DNA of 64,000 bases from Flectonema sp. DT1601 (GCA_964019425.1 OZ025817.1:806001-870000), one strand, 5' to 3'. Positions 11,545-22,418 are shown, counted from the stretch's first letter. Translations and numbers: made by a program. The notes: generated from the sequence alone by a model not told the origin.

Positions 11545-12647
11545 CTCTTGAATAAGAAATTTGGGAGAGGAATAGGGGCAGTGAACTTTTGATTCAGGCC
11601 CTTCCCAACGAACAGGACGAAGACTTCTAAAACCTGAGATGAACCAATTGAGTTGAAACAAACAAATAACAGAGACGCAACACATACCGGAACATCATCG
11701 CAAGCAATGCTTCGGACCTCCGTCGACCTTCGTTCTTCCGGCGGCAAAGGGAAACAAGAAAGAACGGGCAATGAGACAAACCTGTTAGTTGGTGTTGTGT
11801 TGTTGTTAAAAACAAAAACATAAACGCCAGGAAGTTCGACAACGAAGACATCGACATCGATCGCTGCTCTGCAGATGTCCGGCGGGTGTTTGTCTACACT
11901 GTGTTTATTGTTTGTTTTTTTCCCAAGGTTCAACCCTGGGAAGAGAAGTAAAAAATTCCGTCAGTGTTGGCCTTCCTGTTCGAAGGTGCGCACCAATGAC
12001 GATAAATAGAGTGGGGGGGGAGAAAACCTTTGATCCAACTGGATCCCTTCACGAGCTGACATTGCCATGTGAAGTTAAATATTCTGGCGATGCCAGCTCA
12101 GGCGACTTAGCCTGCTTTTTTCTTTAAATAAAAAAAATAAAAAGATACCAACAGGTGGGGTGATGGGTTGCGCCACTGCAATCCAGTCACAAAAAGAAAC
12201 AAAGGTAATCTCCAGGGTTCTCGACCCTTGGCTCTCCCTGCGCAAGCATCGCATGGAGGGTGACGCTAAGCACCCGGGGGGTACGAAACAAACTTTCCCC
12301 CTGCTGTCCTGTTTGAAATAAAAAAAAAAAAAAAAAACAAAGGGATAGAAGTAAACAGAATACATTACACCTCAACAGGTGACGCTAAACACCCAGGGGA
12401 TACAAACCAAACTTTCCCCCTGTTGCCCTGTTTGAAATAAATTAAAAAAAGAACAAGAAAACAGAATACAATACTCAGCAATCAGACTCGTTCACTCGCT
12501 TCGCCAGAGCCGTTCGAGCCGATGCTCATGTAAAGTTACCTGTTTTCTTTTAACAAATTAAATAAAATAAAATAAAAATAAAGTATACAAACCAAACTTT
12601 CCCTGGAATACAATACCTAACAATCAGTGCGTTCACTGGCCTTAGGA
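11545..12647 (-). mobile_element. Element B, inverted full copy inserted in the LINE RT
   Basis: This 1.1 kb is the reverse complement of 18,496-19,595. GGTG flanks both sides (11,541-11,544 and 12,648-12,651), and removing the insert with one GGTG gives the continuous RT reading KPVLKTSP, so the insertion was precise. In its own orientation it begins CCTAAGGCCAGTGAACGC and ends CCCAAATTTCTTATTC. It contains an internal duplication of a block with GGGGGAAAGTTTG and GGGTG(T/C)TTAGCGTCACC. Long open frames exist on its minus strand but look like chance frames in low-complexity DNA, so I call it non-autonomous. Confidence 0.85.
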
Positions 12648-12651
12648 GGTG

Positions 12652-12910
12652 TTGAAAACCAGCCCGGAGTTCGCCTGTTTTTATTTGGACGACGGACTGA
12701 TCGCGGGCTCATTAGAACAAGTGGATCAAGCCCTACGCACCCTAGACAGGGAATCGGCAAAGATAGGACTGTGCCTCAGGCCCGCCAAGTGCCAGACGTA
12801 TGTCTTACAGGAGAGCCCAGTCGAGCTCCCGTCCGGCTGGGGATTGGAAGGCATGGGGAGCCCCCTCTTTAACGGGGACTTCCTAGGTTCACCTTTCGGA
12901 TCGATCACAC
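12652..12910 (+). pseudogene. LINE ORF, RT catalytic motif C segment
   Basis: This short segment between two insertions carries FACFYLDDGLIAGSLEQV (about 12,670-12,725), the catalytic YLDD box of the RT, then LCLRPAKCQTYVL and a GDFLGSPFGS motif usual at the end of the RT palm in RLE LINEs. It ends where satellite-type sequence begins (about 12,911). Confidence 0.85.
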
Positions 12911-13004
12911 ATTTTTTTTATCGATCGACTATGTCGATTACTTTCTATTTTCCGTCCTGGTCAAGACGCTAAACTGATTGTTTTTTCTTTAAAATAATTA
13001 AAAG

Positions 13005-13039
<35 letters not shown>

Positions 13040-13146
13040 TAAACAATGTTATCATTGTTTTTTTTTCTATCGATCGACTATGTCGATTAATTTCTATTTT
13101 CCGTCCTGATCGAGACGCTAAACTGATTGTTTCCTTTTTTTAAATA

Positions 13147-13183
<37 letters not shown>

Positions 13184-13576
13184 ATCTCCCTGCTATCCTC
13201 ATATCCCCACAATAATATTATACCTTTTCATTTTCTCTTTCCTTTTCTGGTCTTTTTTTTTCTTTTTTTCCTTTTTCATACAACGTTTTTTATTTATATA
13301 TTTTTTTTTTTTTTTTTCATGTTTGATTATTTCCTCTTCATATTTTTTTTTTTTCTATTCTTTCTTTTTTTTTTTTTTTTTTTTTCTCTGCCTCTCTCTC
13401 AATTCTGTTCGTTTCTTTGAAACGAAAATTCATTTGAATATTATTCCTTGGTCAGCAACCATCATTGTCGCCCTTTGGGCCTGTTAAAAAAAAAAATAAA
13501 AATAAAAAGAAAGTTTACATCGGGAATAGGGCAGGAGCCAAAAGCTCCCAGTCCGTTACTTCCCACTTATCGAAAT
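12911..13576 (+). mobile_element. AT-rich satellite-carrying element, copy 3 (short)
   Basis: Only about two satellite units remain (12,911-13,150), followed by the complete 3' module (about 13,179-13,576) with GAAACGAAAATTC, GCCCTTTGGGC and GGAGCCAAAAGCTCC, ending TATCGAAAT. The constant 3' end with a variable 5' end resembles 5' truncation during target-primed reverse transcription. I cannot see a clear target-site duplication. Confidence 0.8.
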
Positions 13577-16500
13577 TCTCCGGAACTTCGTAACGCAGAA
13601 GGTCAGCAAGCTACAGGACAAGGCCCGTCTGATCAGGCATGGAAGACAGACAGGCAGCCCTAGTCCTACTTAGACAGTGCTCGGGCTTTTGCGAAGTCAC
13701 GCACCTGATGCGGAGCTGCTCATTCGATATAACGGAACAGCTGCAGATGGTAGATGAAGTCGTCAGGGGGACTGCCTCAGCGGTACTAGGACAGGGTCTG
13801 GAAGGCTCGAGATGGATCCAGGCGCAGCTTCCCACGCGGATGGGCGGACTCGGCCTCCGTTCATGCACAAAACACAGGAATGCCGCCCTTTTAGGTTCGC
13901 TAGGACTAGTAAAGGATACCTGCGTAAGCCTTTGGCGAGACTACAAATGTGACCTAAGTTCGCAGATCCAAGAAACGCTGAACAAAGAACTGCCGGATAG
14001 CCTAAAGCTGGAGGGCACATATAACCCACAACGCTTCACCTCAGCCAGGCTAGACCAGGTCACACGGGACAAGCTGCTGGAGGAAGCGACGCCAACCGAC
14101 AAGAAGAGACTCCTGTCTCTAACGATGCCGAAAGCGAGTGCGTGGCTACAGTGCCCGGATGAGGAGTGCTACATAGGCTCCGACATATTCCGTATCGCCT
14201 GCGGACTACGACTCGGGACAGCTTTGTTCTCAGAAGATGAGGCCTGCCGTGCTTGCAAAAAAACACAGGACGCGTACGGATACCACGCCTCTGTCTGTAT
14301 CGACGGCGGGGATATCCACCGCAGACACGATAAAGTGAGGGAAGAATTTATCGGCATCTGTCGTTCGGCGGGCTTGGCAACGATGAGGGAACCCAAATAC
14401 CTCGTCGGATACAACAAGCAGCGACCTGCAGACTGGTACTGCCCGCAAGGATTGAGCGAGGGAGTCGGACGGGCGTTTGACGTGACGATCGTCAACCCAG
14501 GGGCATCCAGGAACTACAACAAGCCGGGCCAAGCAGCCAGTGATGCGGAAGCCGCAAAGTCAGGCAAGTACTCGACCTTATGTGCAAAGTACGGAATAAA
14601 TTTTTCCCCGATTGCCCTTGAAGTCTACGGAGGTTTAGGCCCACAAGCAGTGAGGACGCTAAGCCGACTGTCGCAGCTGCGCGCCCTTGTCACGACGTTA
14701 CCCCTACGAGAAGTTGCAGGCCTGTATGCCAGGAGGGTCTCAACCCAAGTGGTGGTCTGCACTGCAGAAGCCCTCAGAGCAAGAGGAGCATCGCTCACAC
14801 ACCAAGCGACGTCATCCGCAAGCAAGCTGCACACGCCACATACGCCGTCGGCACCGAACACATCCGATGACGTATCAATGTCCGCTTTGTCCCCACAACC
14901 TATGGATCCAACTCCAGACCCAACCACACCGCTTGCCGGAGGGAACGACTTGCCAGCGGAACCCGAGAGGGATTCAGCTACTAGGCCGACTACGAAGCCA
15001 GAGGAACACAGTACGAACCTAGCAACTCCACTACACAAAGCCGAACCCACACCAGCCGCAAGCTACTCCTCTTCGCCAGCTGGCACACAGAAGAACACTT
15101 CGACCGATTCAGCCACCGCTGCCCCGACCCCTCCTGGCCCAACCATATCTACTGCCGGAGGTTTAGAGGTTCCGGAGTCCGGGTCGCGTCTGTCATCCAG
15201 TCCCCAAGGAGTGCCCACCGACCGCGCATTAGCTGTAGACAACGCCTCCGCGCCTACTGGAGATCGATCCGAAGCCACCTTAGCCACCGCTGCCCCTGCT
15301 CCTCCTGGCCCAACCATATCTACTGCCGGAGGTTTAGAGGTTCCGGAGTCCGGGTCGCATCTGCCATCCAGTCCCCAAGGAGTGTCCACCGACCGCACGT
15401 TAGCTGTAGACAATGCCTCCGTACCTGCTGGAGATCGATCCGAAGTCACCTTAGCCACCGCTGCCCCTGCTCCTCCTGGCCCAACCATATCTACTGCCGG
15501 AGGTTTAGAGGTTCCGGAGTCCGGGTCGCATATGCCATCCAGTCCCCAAGGAGTGTCCACCGACCGCACGTTAGCTGTAGACAATGCCTCCGTGCCTGCT
15601 GGAGATCGATCCGAAGCCACCTTAGCCACCGCTGCCCCTGCTCCTCCTGGCCCAACCATATCTATTGCCGGAGGTTTAGAGGTTCCGGAGTCCGGGTCGC
15701 GTCTGTCATCCAGTCCCCAAGGAGTGTCCACCGACCGCACGTTAGCTGTAGACAATGCCTCCGTGCCTGCTGGAGATCGATCCGAAGCCACCTTAGCCAC
15801 CGCTGCCCCTGCTCCTCCTGGCCCAACCATATCTACTGCCGGAGGTTTAGAGGTTCCGGAGTCCGGGTCGCATATGCCATCCAGTCCCCAAGGAGTGTCC
15901 ACCGACCGCACATTAGCTGTAGACAAAGCCTCCATGCCTGCTGGAGATCGATCCGAAGCCACCTTAGCCACCGCTGCCCCTGCTCCTCCTGGCCCAACCA
16001 TATCTATTGCCGGAGGTTTAGAGGTGCCGAAGTCCGGGTCGCGCCTATCATCCAGTCCCCAAGGAGTGTCCATCGACCGCACACCAGCTGTAGACAATGC
16101 CTCCGTGCCTGCTGGAGATCGATCCGAAGCCACCTTAGCTACCGCTGCCCCTGCACCTCCTGGCCCAACCATACCTATTGCCGGAGGTTTAGAGATATCG
16201 GAGTCTAGGCTGAGCCCGTCAAGTAGCCCACGTTTGCATGGGGAACCCGCACTAGCTGTAGACAACCTCACTTCGACAGCGTCCCTTGGACGGATTGAAA
16301 TAACCCCGACTGTTCCAGCCACCGCCTACCCTATTCTTCCAGGCCCATCCATTTCTATTGCCGGAGGTCTAGAAGTATCGAAAGCTGAGCTGAGGCCATC
16401 AATTAGTCCGCAGGAATTGCCCGTTGAACCAGCATCGGATGTAGGCAATCCTCCTTCGCCAGATGGTAGACAGAAGGAACCCACACTAAACGATCCAGCC

Positions 16501-17145
16501 ACCGCTGTCCCTTCTCCTTCGGGCCCAACCGCACCAATTGCTGGAGGTTTGGGGATATCGGAGTCCGGTCTGAGACCGCATGGTGCGCCGGGAGGACCCG
16601 CACTAGCCGCCACAATTCCATTCTTGCCAGCTGATCCGGTCGGAGCCCCAACCGCAACATCCACCGGAAGACCAGAGGTAGCGGAGCCACTATTAGACCA
16701 TAACAAACCGCGGGGGAAAAAAGACCTAGAATCTAACCTGCACACTGGCCCGATCGCAACATACGTGGGAGAGACACCGTGGAAGGAAGCCTCCCTGTCT
16801 AGGCCAGACTCTGCCGCCCTACACCCTCCTGGTCCAACTATATCTTTCGCCGGAGGACAGCAGGAACCGGAGTCGGTCCCGGGAAGACCCCTGAGTCCAC
16901 AGAAGGAGCCATCACTCACGTGGAGTTTGGACCCTACTGCGGACTGTATGCCACGGAACGCATTAAACACCACGCTGGAAACGCCAAGGGAACTGTTATA
17001 CCCCGAGATGGACGCGGACCCGACCGAAATAGTGATGGAATCTTTGATGCACGCAGACGAGGTCCCGATCCACGTAGGCCTAAGACACCTCGTAATGCCG
17101 ATCACCGACCAACAGTACATGAACCCCGGGAGTTCAGCATCATAG
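13577..17145 (+). CDS. LINE ORF, C-terminal part: RT thumb, CCHC knuckle, RLE nuclease, proline-rich repeats
   Basis: The long open frame runs 13,639-17,145; the first 60 bases (FVTQKVSKLQDKARLIR) are in another frame, so a frame change lies near 13,635. EDRQAALVLLRQC is the RT thumb region. A CCHC knuckle (CRACKKTQDAYGYHASVC, about 14,242-14,300) precedes the restriction-like endonuclease, with RPADWYCP and GRAFDVTIVNP (about 14,420-14,500) as its PD...D core. RLE nucleases cut the target for target-primed reverse transcription. From about 15,100 the protein turns into a Pro/Ser/Ala-rich region with a 57-residue tandem repeat, an unusual C-terminal extension, and ends MNPGSSAS. The repeat region codes openly on both strands, but the minus-strand 419-residue frame is only a shadow. 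Confidence 0.85.
15112..16680 (+). repeat. In-frame 171-bp coding minisatellite in the LINE ORF
   Basis: Units start at 15,112, 15,283, 15,454, 15,625, 15,796, 15,967 and 16,138, a constant spacing of 171 bp (57 codons), each opening with ATAAPAPPGPTIS or near. Two diverged units of about 180 bp follow from 16,318 and 16,498. The first six are nearly identical in DNA as well as protein, so expansion is recent. The encoded unit is rich in Pro, Ser, Ala and Gly and is probably disordered. Confidence 0.9.
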
Positions 17146-17819
17146 TTTACTCAGGGAATGATCACCAAGTCCACTTTTGTGCCTTTTTCTTACTGTTTTT
17201 TACTTTAAAATTTTCTGGTTAAAAATACCAAAAATTGTGCCGTGACCGGGAATTGAACCCCCGACCACGGTTACGTAAGCGATTTAAGGTCGACGACCAT
17301 AACAACTCGGCTATGCAGGCTCTGGTACGTCGAAAATTATTTTATACTTATTACTTTTCTGTCCTAACGGAACGGAAAATGAAAAATGTCCTTCCTTATC
17401 TAAAATGCACTCTGCACCTATTATGTTGGTTCAGCAGTGGCTTATCGAACTTATTAGCTCTCGTTGCACTGGTTAGCGCTGTGTTTGAGACGTTATATTA
17501 TATCGGTACACTTTTAACTAATATGTTACTTCCTTTCCTTAGCAAATTTTGCTCTTTTTGTTATTTCTCTAAAACAAAAGAATTTCCCACCCTCCCACCC
17601 TGGGTGTTTCTTCTTGAGGTTCGCTATTGGTGTACCTGTTGTTTCTGGCTTGTTGCACCTCTTGCCTCGGTGTTTTTCAAAGTCTTGGGTAACCGACCTC
17701 TCGAAGATGCAACATTACCCCGACGTCAGTTGTTTGTGTTTAATCTCTTTAACATTATAATTATAATTTAGTATCCATTTATTTATTCAGTCTTAATTAC
17801 ACAATATGGACGATGATGG
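17146..17819. other. LINE 3' flank and intervening sequence
   Basis: After the LINE stop there is AT-rich sequence and a tRNA-like segment on the minus strand. A 178-residue open frame (17,235-17,771) covers the tRNA-like piece and is not supported as a gene. I see no other feature. Confidence 0.5.
17236..17319 (-). repeat. tRNA-Leu-like sequence, probably a SINE head or tRNA pseudogene
   Basis: On the minus strand an A-box-like TAGCCGAGTTG is followed, about 40 nt later, by a good B box GGTTCAATTCC. The loop CTTAAAT would give a UAA anticodon. The acceptor and T stems pair poorly, so it is unlikely to be a working tRNA. It sits just downstream of the LINE ORF. Confidence 0.5.
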
Positions 17820-18040
17820 TCATTCCCAGCGCGGGTATCCATACTACCCGAGGCTCTCTTCCTGTTGCCGGTAGTGAATGATCCAGGAGGTGCCCCGGAG
17901 AACGCGCAGTCTTCGAACCCCGAGTGTCGAGAACTAGAACGGGACGCCGGACAGGACGAGACATCGGTTACGGCAGCAGCGAAAGATACAGGTGGGGTCC
18001 CAGAGTACCTACATCCTCCCTTCGTACCATTTGAAGCAGT
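17820..18040 (+). mobile_element. GC-rich coding fragment of the USP-bearing element, upstream of element B
   Basis: This short GC-rich stretch has mobile-element-like codon use and reads GGAPENAQSSNPECREL and GGVPEYLHPPFVPFEA. It stops where element B sequence begins (18,041). It probably belongs to the same old element as the USP frame beyond 19,596, split by element B insertions; I treat the whole as a fossil of unknown class. Confidence 0.5.
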
Positions 18041-18312
18041 ATGTTTTTGTTTTTAACAACAACACAACACCAACTAACAGGTTTGTCTCATTGCCCGTTC
18101 TTTCTTGTTTCCCTTTGCCGCCGGAAGAACGAAGGTCGACGGAGGTCCGAAGCATTGCTTGCGATGATGTTCCGGTATGTGTTGCGTCTCTGTTATTTGT
18201 TTGTTTCAACTCAATTGGTTCATCTCAGGTTTTAGAAGTCTTCGTCCTGTTCGTTGGGAAGGGCCTGAATCAAAAGTTCACTGCCCCTATTCCTCTCCCA
18301 AATTTCTTATTC
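18041..18312 (+). mobile_element. Element B, partial copy
   Basis: These bases repeat the last part of element B (19,325-19,595), from TTTTTGTTTTTAACAACAAC to CCCAAATTTCTTATTC. The following 150-180 bases are not part of the B copy in the LINE. Confidence 0.85.
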
Positions 18313-18464
18313 AGCTTGCCACATGACTGTGTGACATTATTGCTACATTGTAGCTCCCCTACAAAAACCTTATTTTTTGCAGTTGTCTTTTGGTTGTAGC
18401 AACTTTTATTTTATGCTTTTCTAATGTCCCAAAGTTGGTTTTATTTTACTTTTTTTTTCTGCAA

Positions 18465-19595
18465 GGGAACAGTCCAAAGCATAAGTCCGAACAGCCCTAA
18501 GGCCAGTGAACGCACTGATTGTTAGGTATTGTATTCCAGGGAAAGTTTGGTTTGTATACTTTATTTTTATTTTATTTTATTTAATTTGTTAAAAGAAAAC
18601 AGGTAACTTTACATGAGCATCGGCTCGAACGGCTCTGGCGAAGCGAGTGAACGAGTCTGATTGCTGAGTATTGTATTCTGTTTTCTTGTTCTTTTTTTAA
18701 TTTATTTCAAACAGGGCAACAGGGGGAAAGTTTGGTTTGTATCCCCTGGGTGTTTAGCGTCACCTGTTGAGGTGTAATGTATTCTGTTTACTTCTATCCC
18801 TTTTTTTTTTTTTTTTTTTTTTTTTTATTTCAAACAGGACAGCAGGGGGAAAGTTTGTTTCGTACCCCCCGGGTGCTTAGCGTCACCCTCCATGCGATGC
18901 TTGCGCAGGGAGAGCCAAGGGTCGAGAACCCTGGAGATTACCTTTGTTTCTTTTTGTGACTGGATTGCAGTGGCGCAACCCATCACCCCACCTGTTGGTA
19001 TCTTTTTATTTTTTTTATTTAAAGAAAAAAGCAGGCTAAGTCGCCTGAGCTGGCATCGCCAGAATATTTAACTTCACATGGCAATGTCAGCTCGTGAAGG
19101 GATCCAGTTGGATCAAAGGTTTTCTCCCCCCCACTCTATTTATCGTCATTGGTGCGCACCTTCGAACAGGAAGGCCAACACTGACGGAATTTTTTACTTC
19201 TCTTCCCAGGGTTGAACCTTGGGAAAAAAACAAACAATAAACACAGTGTAGACAAACACCCGCCGGACATCTGCAGAGCAGCGATCGATGTCGATGTCTT
19301 CGTTGTCGAACTTCCTGGCGTTTATGTTTTTGTTTTTAACAACAACACAACACCAACTAACAGGTTTGTCTCATTGCCCGTTCTTTCTTGTTTCCCTTTG
19401 CCGCCGGAAGAACGAAGGTCGACGGAGGTCCGAAGCATTGCTTGCGATGATGTTCCGGTATGTGTTGCGTCTCTGTTATTTGTTTGTTTCAACTCAATTG
19501 GTTCATCTCAGGTTTTAGAAGTCTTCGTCCTGTTCGTTGGGAAGGGCCTGAATCAAAAGTTCACTGCCCCTATTCCTCTCCCAAATTTCTTATTC
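18465..19595 (+). mobile_element. Element B, full forward copy
   Basis: This is the direct copy of the inverted element at 11,545-12,647. The part shared with that copy begins CCTAAGGCCAGTGAACGC at 18,496. A further 30 bp upstream (AAAGCATAAGTCCGAACAG) also occurs, in reverse, at 28,468-28,530, so the true 5' end may be near 18,465. It ends exactly where the USP domain begins. The two copies are almost identical, suggesting recent activity. Confidence 0.8.
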
Positions 19596-21541
19596 TGGAG
19601 GGGATTCAGAATCTCGGGAACTCCTGCTATATGAACGCAGCGCTCCAGTGCCTATGCAAGGGCATGCCTCTACCAGATTGCAGCAAATCGTCTGAACACC
19701 TGGCAGCCTGTGTCTTATGCAATCTGCGGGAACTGAAGCGTTCAGGGTCTGGTTCCGCTGCGAAGAAACTATGGGAGTGGGTGAAACCACGCTGCGGACC
19801 AGGACAATCAGAAGCTGAACACGCACTGTCAGAGCTGCTCGAAGCGATCGAGGAGATGGGAGCACCACCAGTCGACTTCATGTCCACTGTAACGCAGACC
19901 CGCACGTGTCGAGTCTGTGAAGACACACACACGAAACGGAATAGAACACCCATCCTCCGACTGAACCCTGGCCAAACGCCAGCCGCAGCCTGTGCTACAA
20001 CGTCGACCAGCCCGGCGGACTTTGTCTGCCCGATTTGCAAGTCGAGCTCAGCGACGGTCACTACATCGGTAGACGAGTTAGCCCGATCACTGTTCTTTGG
20101 ATTCAACGAGGGACATTTCGGAGATCCCGAAGCCGAAGAAAAGGTCAGCATACCGGCATCCTTCGTAGACACTTCGAGCCGCCTGTACGCCCTGACTGGA
20201 GTGATCCAACACACCAGACACAGCGAGTCTTCGGGTCATTATGTATCGTACACGAGAAACGGAAGGGGGGGATGGCTGATTCAGGATGACTCGACCGAAA
20301 GAATTTACACATCGGAAGTCACCCAACTGAGTCCCTGTGTCGCCCTGTACTTGAGACGAGAACAACCTTCCTCCGGCGCACCGAAATCAAGATGGAAACC
20401 AGCACCCTTTGACAGGAAACCAACCTTCTACTACGGAGTCGCGGAAGGCAGATCCCCAGGAGTGTACACCACGTGGGAGGAAACGAAGAGGGAGGTGTCC
20501 AACTATAGGGGCGCCGTCCACAAAAGATTCGTCCTGCGGGAGTCAGCCCAGCGATTCGTGGAGAGATACAACCCTCCGAAAGGGGGACCTGTAGTCACAC
20601 CACCGCCGGGTGACAAATGGTACGCAGTGGTCAGGGGCCGAAAGACGGGTCTGTACGACTGCTGGCGGGAAGCGAGCTCGATGGTGAACGGGTACAGCAA
20701 AAACCAATACAAGGCCTTCGACTCGCGGGAAGAAGCCTCTCTGTATTGGTGGGACCACATGGCAGGAGGACCCCAGCAGGACTCTCCTCGCATGTGCCTT
20801 TTCTTCGCCAGTCACAAGAACTCGGCCACCGGGAAGACGGGAGCGGCTGCCTGCCTGTTAGACACGCTCCTACACAAACTGACGGCTAGCTGGGTCGCGA
20901 CACTCGACACCGCAGACCTCGGATCGGCCTCTTACTACGCCGCCCTCAAGGGAATCCAGGAGGTGAGTCAGCGGAATAGGAACACCACCTGGAGCTGCAG
21001 AGGAGACATGAGCGCATGGAGCGTGACGTCACGGACGAGACTTGTTGGAGCTGTACCGGCCACATGGAGCTTTCTTGACCAGCCGAATGTCAACAACAAC
21101 TGTGCGCAGTTTAAGGCTGAGGAGGCGTCCTCCCAAGAATGTTACTCACTGACGGATGTGCAGAGACGAGTCACGGACCTGGAAAGAGAGTTGGGAGTGA
21201 GCCTGACCCCGGAGCGGGTGACGGGTCCAGAAGAAACGCCGGCGAAGCCAGTCCAGCAGAGCAAGAAGCCGAGATCACCTGACTCTGATCCGCAGGCAGA
21301 ATCCACCTCTGCCAAAAAACCGAAAGCTGAGGCAGACCGTCCATCGCTTACCGCAGCCGACCCTGATGGAAGCCCGAGGTCAACGGCCAGCCCGAAGAAT
21401 AAGAAGCAATGGTCCCCTGGCTCAGACTCACAAGACGAGCCCGTACCATTGAAGAAGCCGAAGACATCTGTTTCGGAGGTGGCCGGAAGCTACAGACCCT
21501 CCGGAGAAAGTAGGACTCGATGCCTCCGAAGAACCAGCTAA
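19596..21541 (+). CDS. Mobile-element protein: USP deubiquitinase, two viroplasmin-like domains, RNase H-like region
   Basis: The open frame starts inside element B, so the true start is unknown. The USP Cys box GIQNLGNSCYMNAALQCL lies at about 19,602-19,655 and the His box SGHYVSY with VALYLRRE at about 20,230-20,360. Cys pairs (CRVC, CPIC) between them could bind zinc. Two viroplasmin/RNase H1-N-type domains follow: FYYGVAEGRSPGVYTTWEE (about 20,427) and WYAVVRGRKTGLYDCW (about 20,617), folds that bind RNA-DNA hybrid in RNase H1 and occur in the caulimovirus transactivator. An RNase H-like stretch (about 20,790-21,115) is divergent. The tail is Pro/Ser/Lys-rich. The class is unknown: a second ORF of the neighbouring LINE, or a separate, possibly LTR- or YR-related element. 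It is an old copy that looks broken in its 3' part. Confidence 0.75.
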
Positions 21542-21860
21542 CACCCACACGGAAGGGGAGCATGCCTCCGGAGAACTAGCAGACACCTTCACCAAGGAAG
21601 TGCGTGATACCTCCGATGAACCAGCAGACAGCCTCACCAACGAAGAACATGATGCCGCCGTAGAACCAGCAGGCACCCTCACGGAAGGAGAATATGCCTC
21701 CGGAGAACTGACACCCCCACCAATGAAGTGCGTGGAACCTCCGAAGAATCAGTAGACATCCTCACCAAAGAAGAACATGATGCCTCCGTAGAAACAGAGG
21801 ACGCCCTCACGGAAGGAGAACATGCCTCCGGAGAACAGACGCAAGGAAGACCGCGATACC
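21500..21860 (+). repeat. 45-bp tandem repeat encoding an acidic motif
   Basis: About eight imperfect 45-bp units are built on GCCTCCG(G/T)AGAAC and CCTCACGGAAGGAGAACAT, coding for acidic 15-residue repeats such as HDASVEPADTLTEGE. The frame is not kept throughout this old copy. Confidence 0.75.
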
Positions 21861-22418
21861 TTCGAAGAACCAGTAGGCATCCTCACCAAAGGCGAGCGTG
21901 AACTGTCCAGCCCTTCATCGCAGCCGGAAGAACACAACACGGAGATCCACACACCCCCTATAGCCAGAACACTAATTCTCGATAGCCCTAACAACTCTAC
22001 AGAAGAACCGACGCCGAAGACCAGAAGAGCTAGGAGCAGCCCACCCCGGACAGGGACAAGCGGTTCCGATGCCTCCACAAACGACGCCGAAGACATCAAA
22101 CCGACCTGTGACCACGCACCACCGATGCAAAAGGGACCAAGGGTCAAATGTGACTTCTGCCGTAGATTGCTACAACGGAAATGGCTCAGGAGCAGATGCA
22201 CGAAGTGCCAGATAACCACCTGCCGCAGGTGCTGGACCGCCGGAGAGAAGAATGCCACCAGAGCCTTGGCTCACCCAGACGGTACGCCAAGACACGGGAG
22301 GACGAGGTCGTGCCCGTCCCCAGCCGAGAAGACAAAGAAAAAGTTATCACCATACAGTTCCGCGGACTCAGAGAAGACCAACCTGAGTCCGGGGAAGAGA
22401 CTTAAAGACGACTGCTGA
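21822..22418 (+). mobile_element. Cys-rich C-terminal coding segment of the USP-bearing element
   Basis: This frame begins in the acidic repeats, runs through Ser/Pro/Arg-rich sequence, then a Cys cluster CDFCRR...CTKCQITTCRRCW (about 22,148-22,235) that looks like a two-zinc treble-clef or RING/PHD-type knuckle, and ends in basic residues. Codon use matches the USP frame, so it is probably the distal part of the same fossil. Confidence 0.55.

Larger units (their letters stand above)
3303..17160 (+). mobile_element. LINE of the RLE (R2/NeSL-like) type with OTU domain, with nested insertions
   Basis: Once three insertions (5,924-10,974; 11,545-12,647; about 12,911-13,576) are set aside, about 7 kb of GC-richer DNA remains. 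It encodes in order zinc fingers, an OTU protease domain, more zinc fingers, a pre-RT region, RT motifs A (DFSNAFN), B (QQGDPLGP) and C (FYLDDG), a CCHC knuckle, a restriction-like endonuclease and a proline-rich repeat tail. That order, with the nuclease after the RT, is the R2/NeSL/Utopia type of non-LTR retrotransposon. Besides the insertions there are reading-frame changes near 11,425 and 13,635, so this copy is dead. The 3' end is uncertain; the stop codon is at 17,143-17,145. No LTRs are seen. Confidence 0.85.

Noticed and set aside
11412-11933. 173-residue minus-strand frame, also at 19,212-19,634 on the plus strand
   Set aside because: It lies in element B and crosses T-rich low-complexity DNA; the composition is unlike a protein and there is no known domain.
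15063-16322. 419-residue minus-strand frame
   Set aside because: It is the antisense of the 171-bp coding repeat; a repeat free of stops on one strand repeats the same openness on the other.
17235-17771. 178-residue open frame
   Set aside because: It overlaps the tRNA-like segment and AT-rich DNA, with no domain and no good start context.
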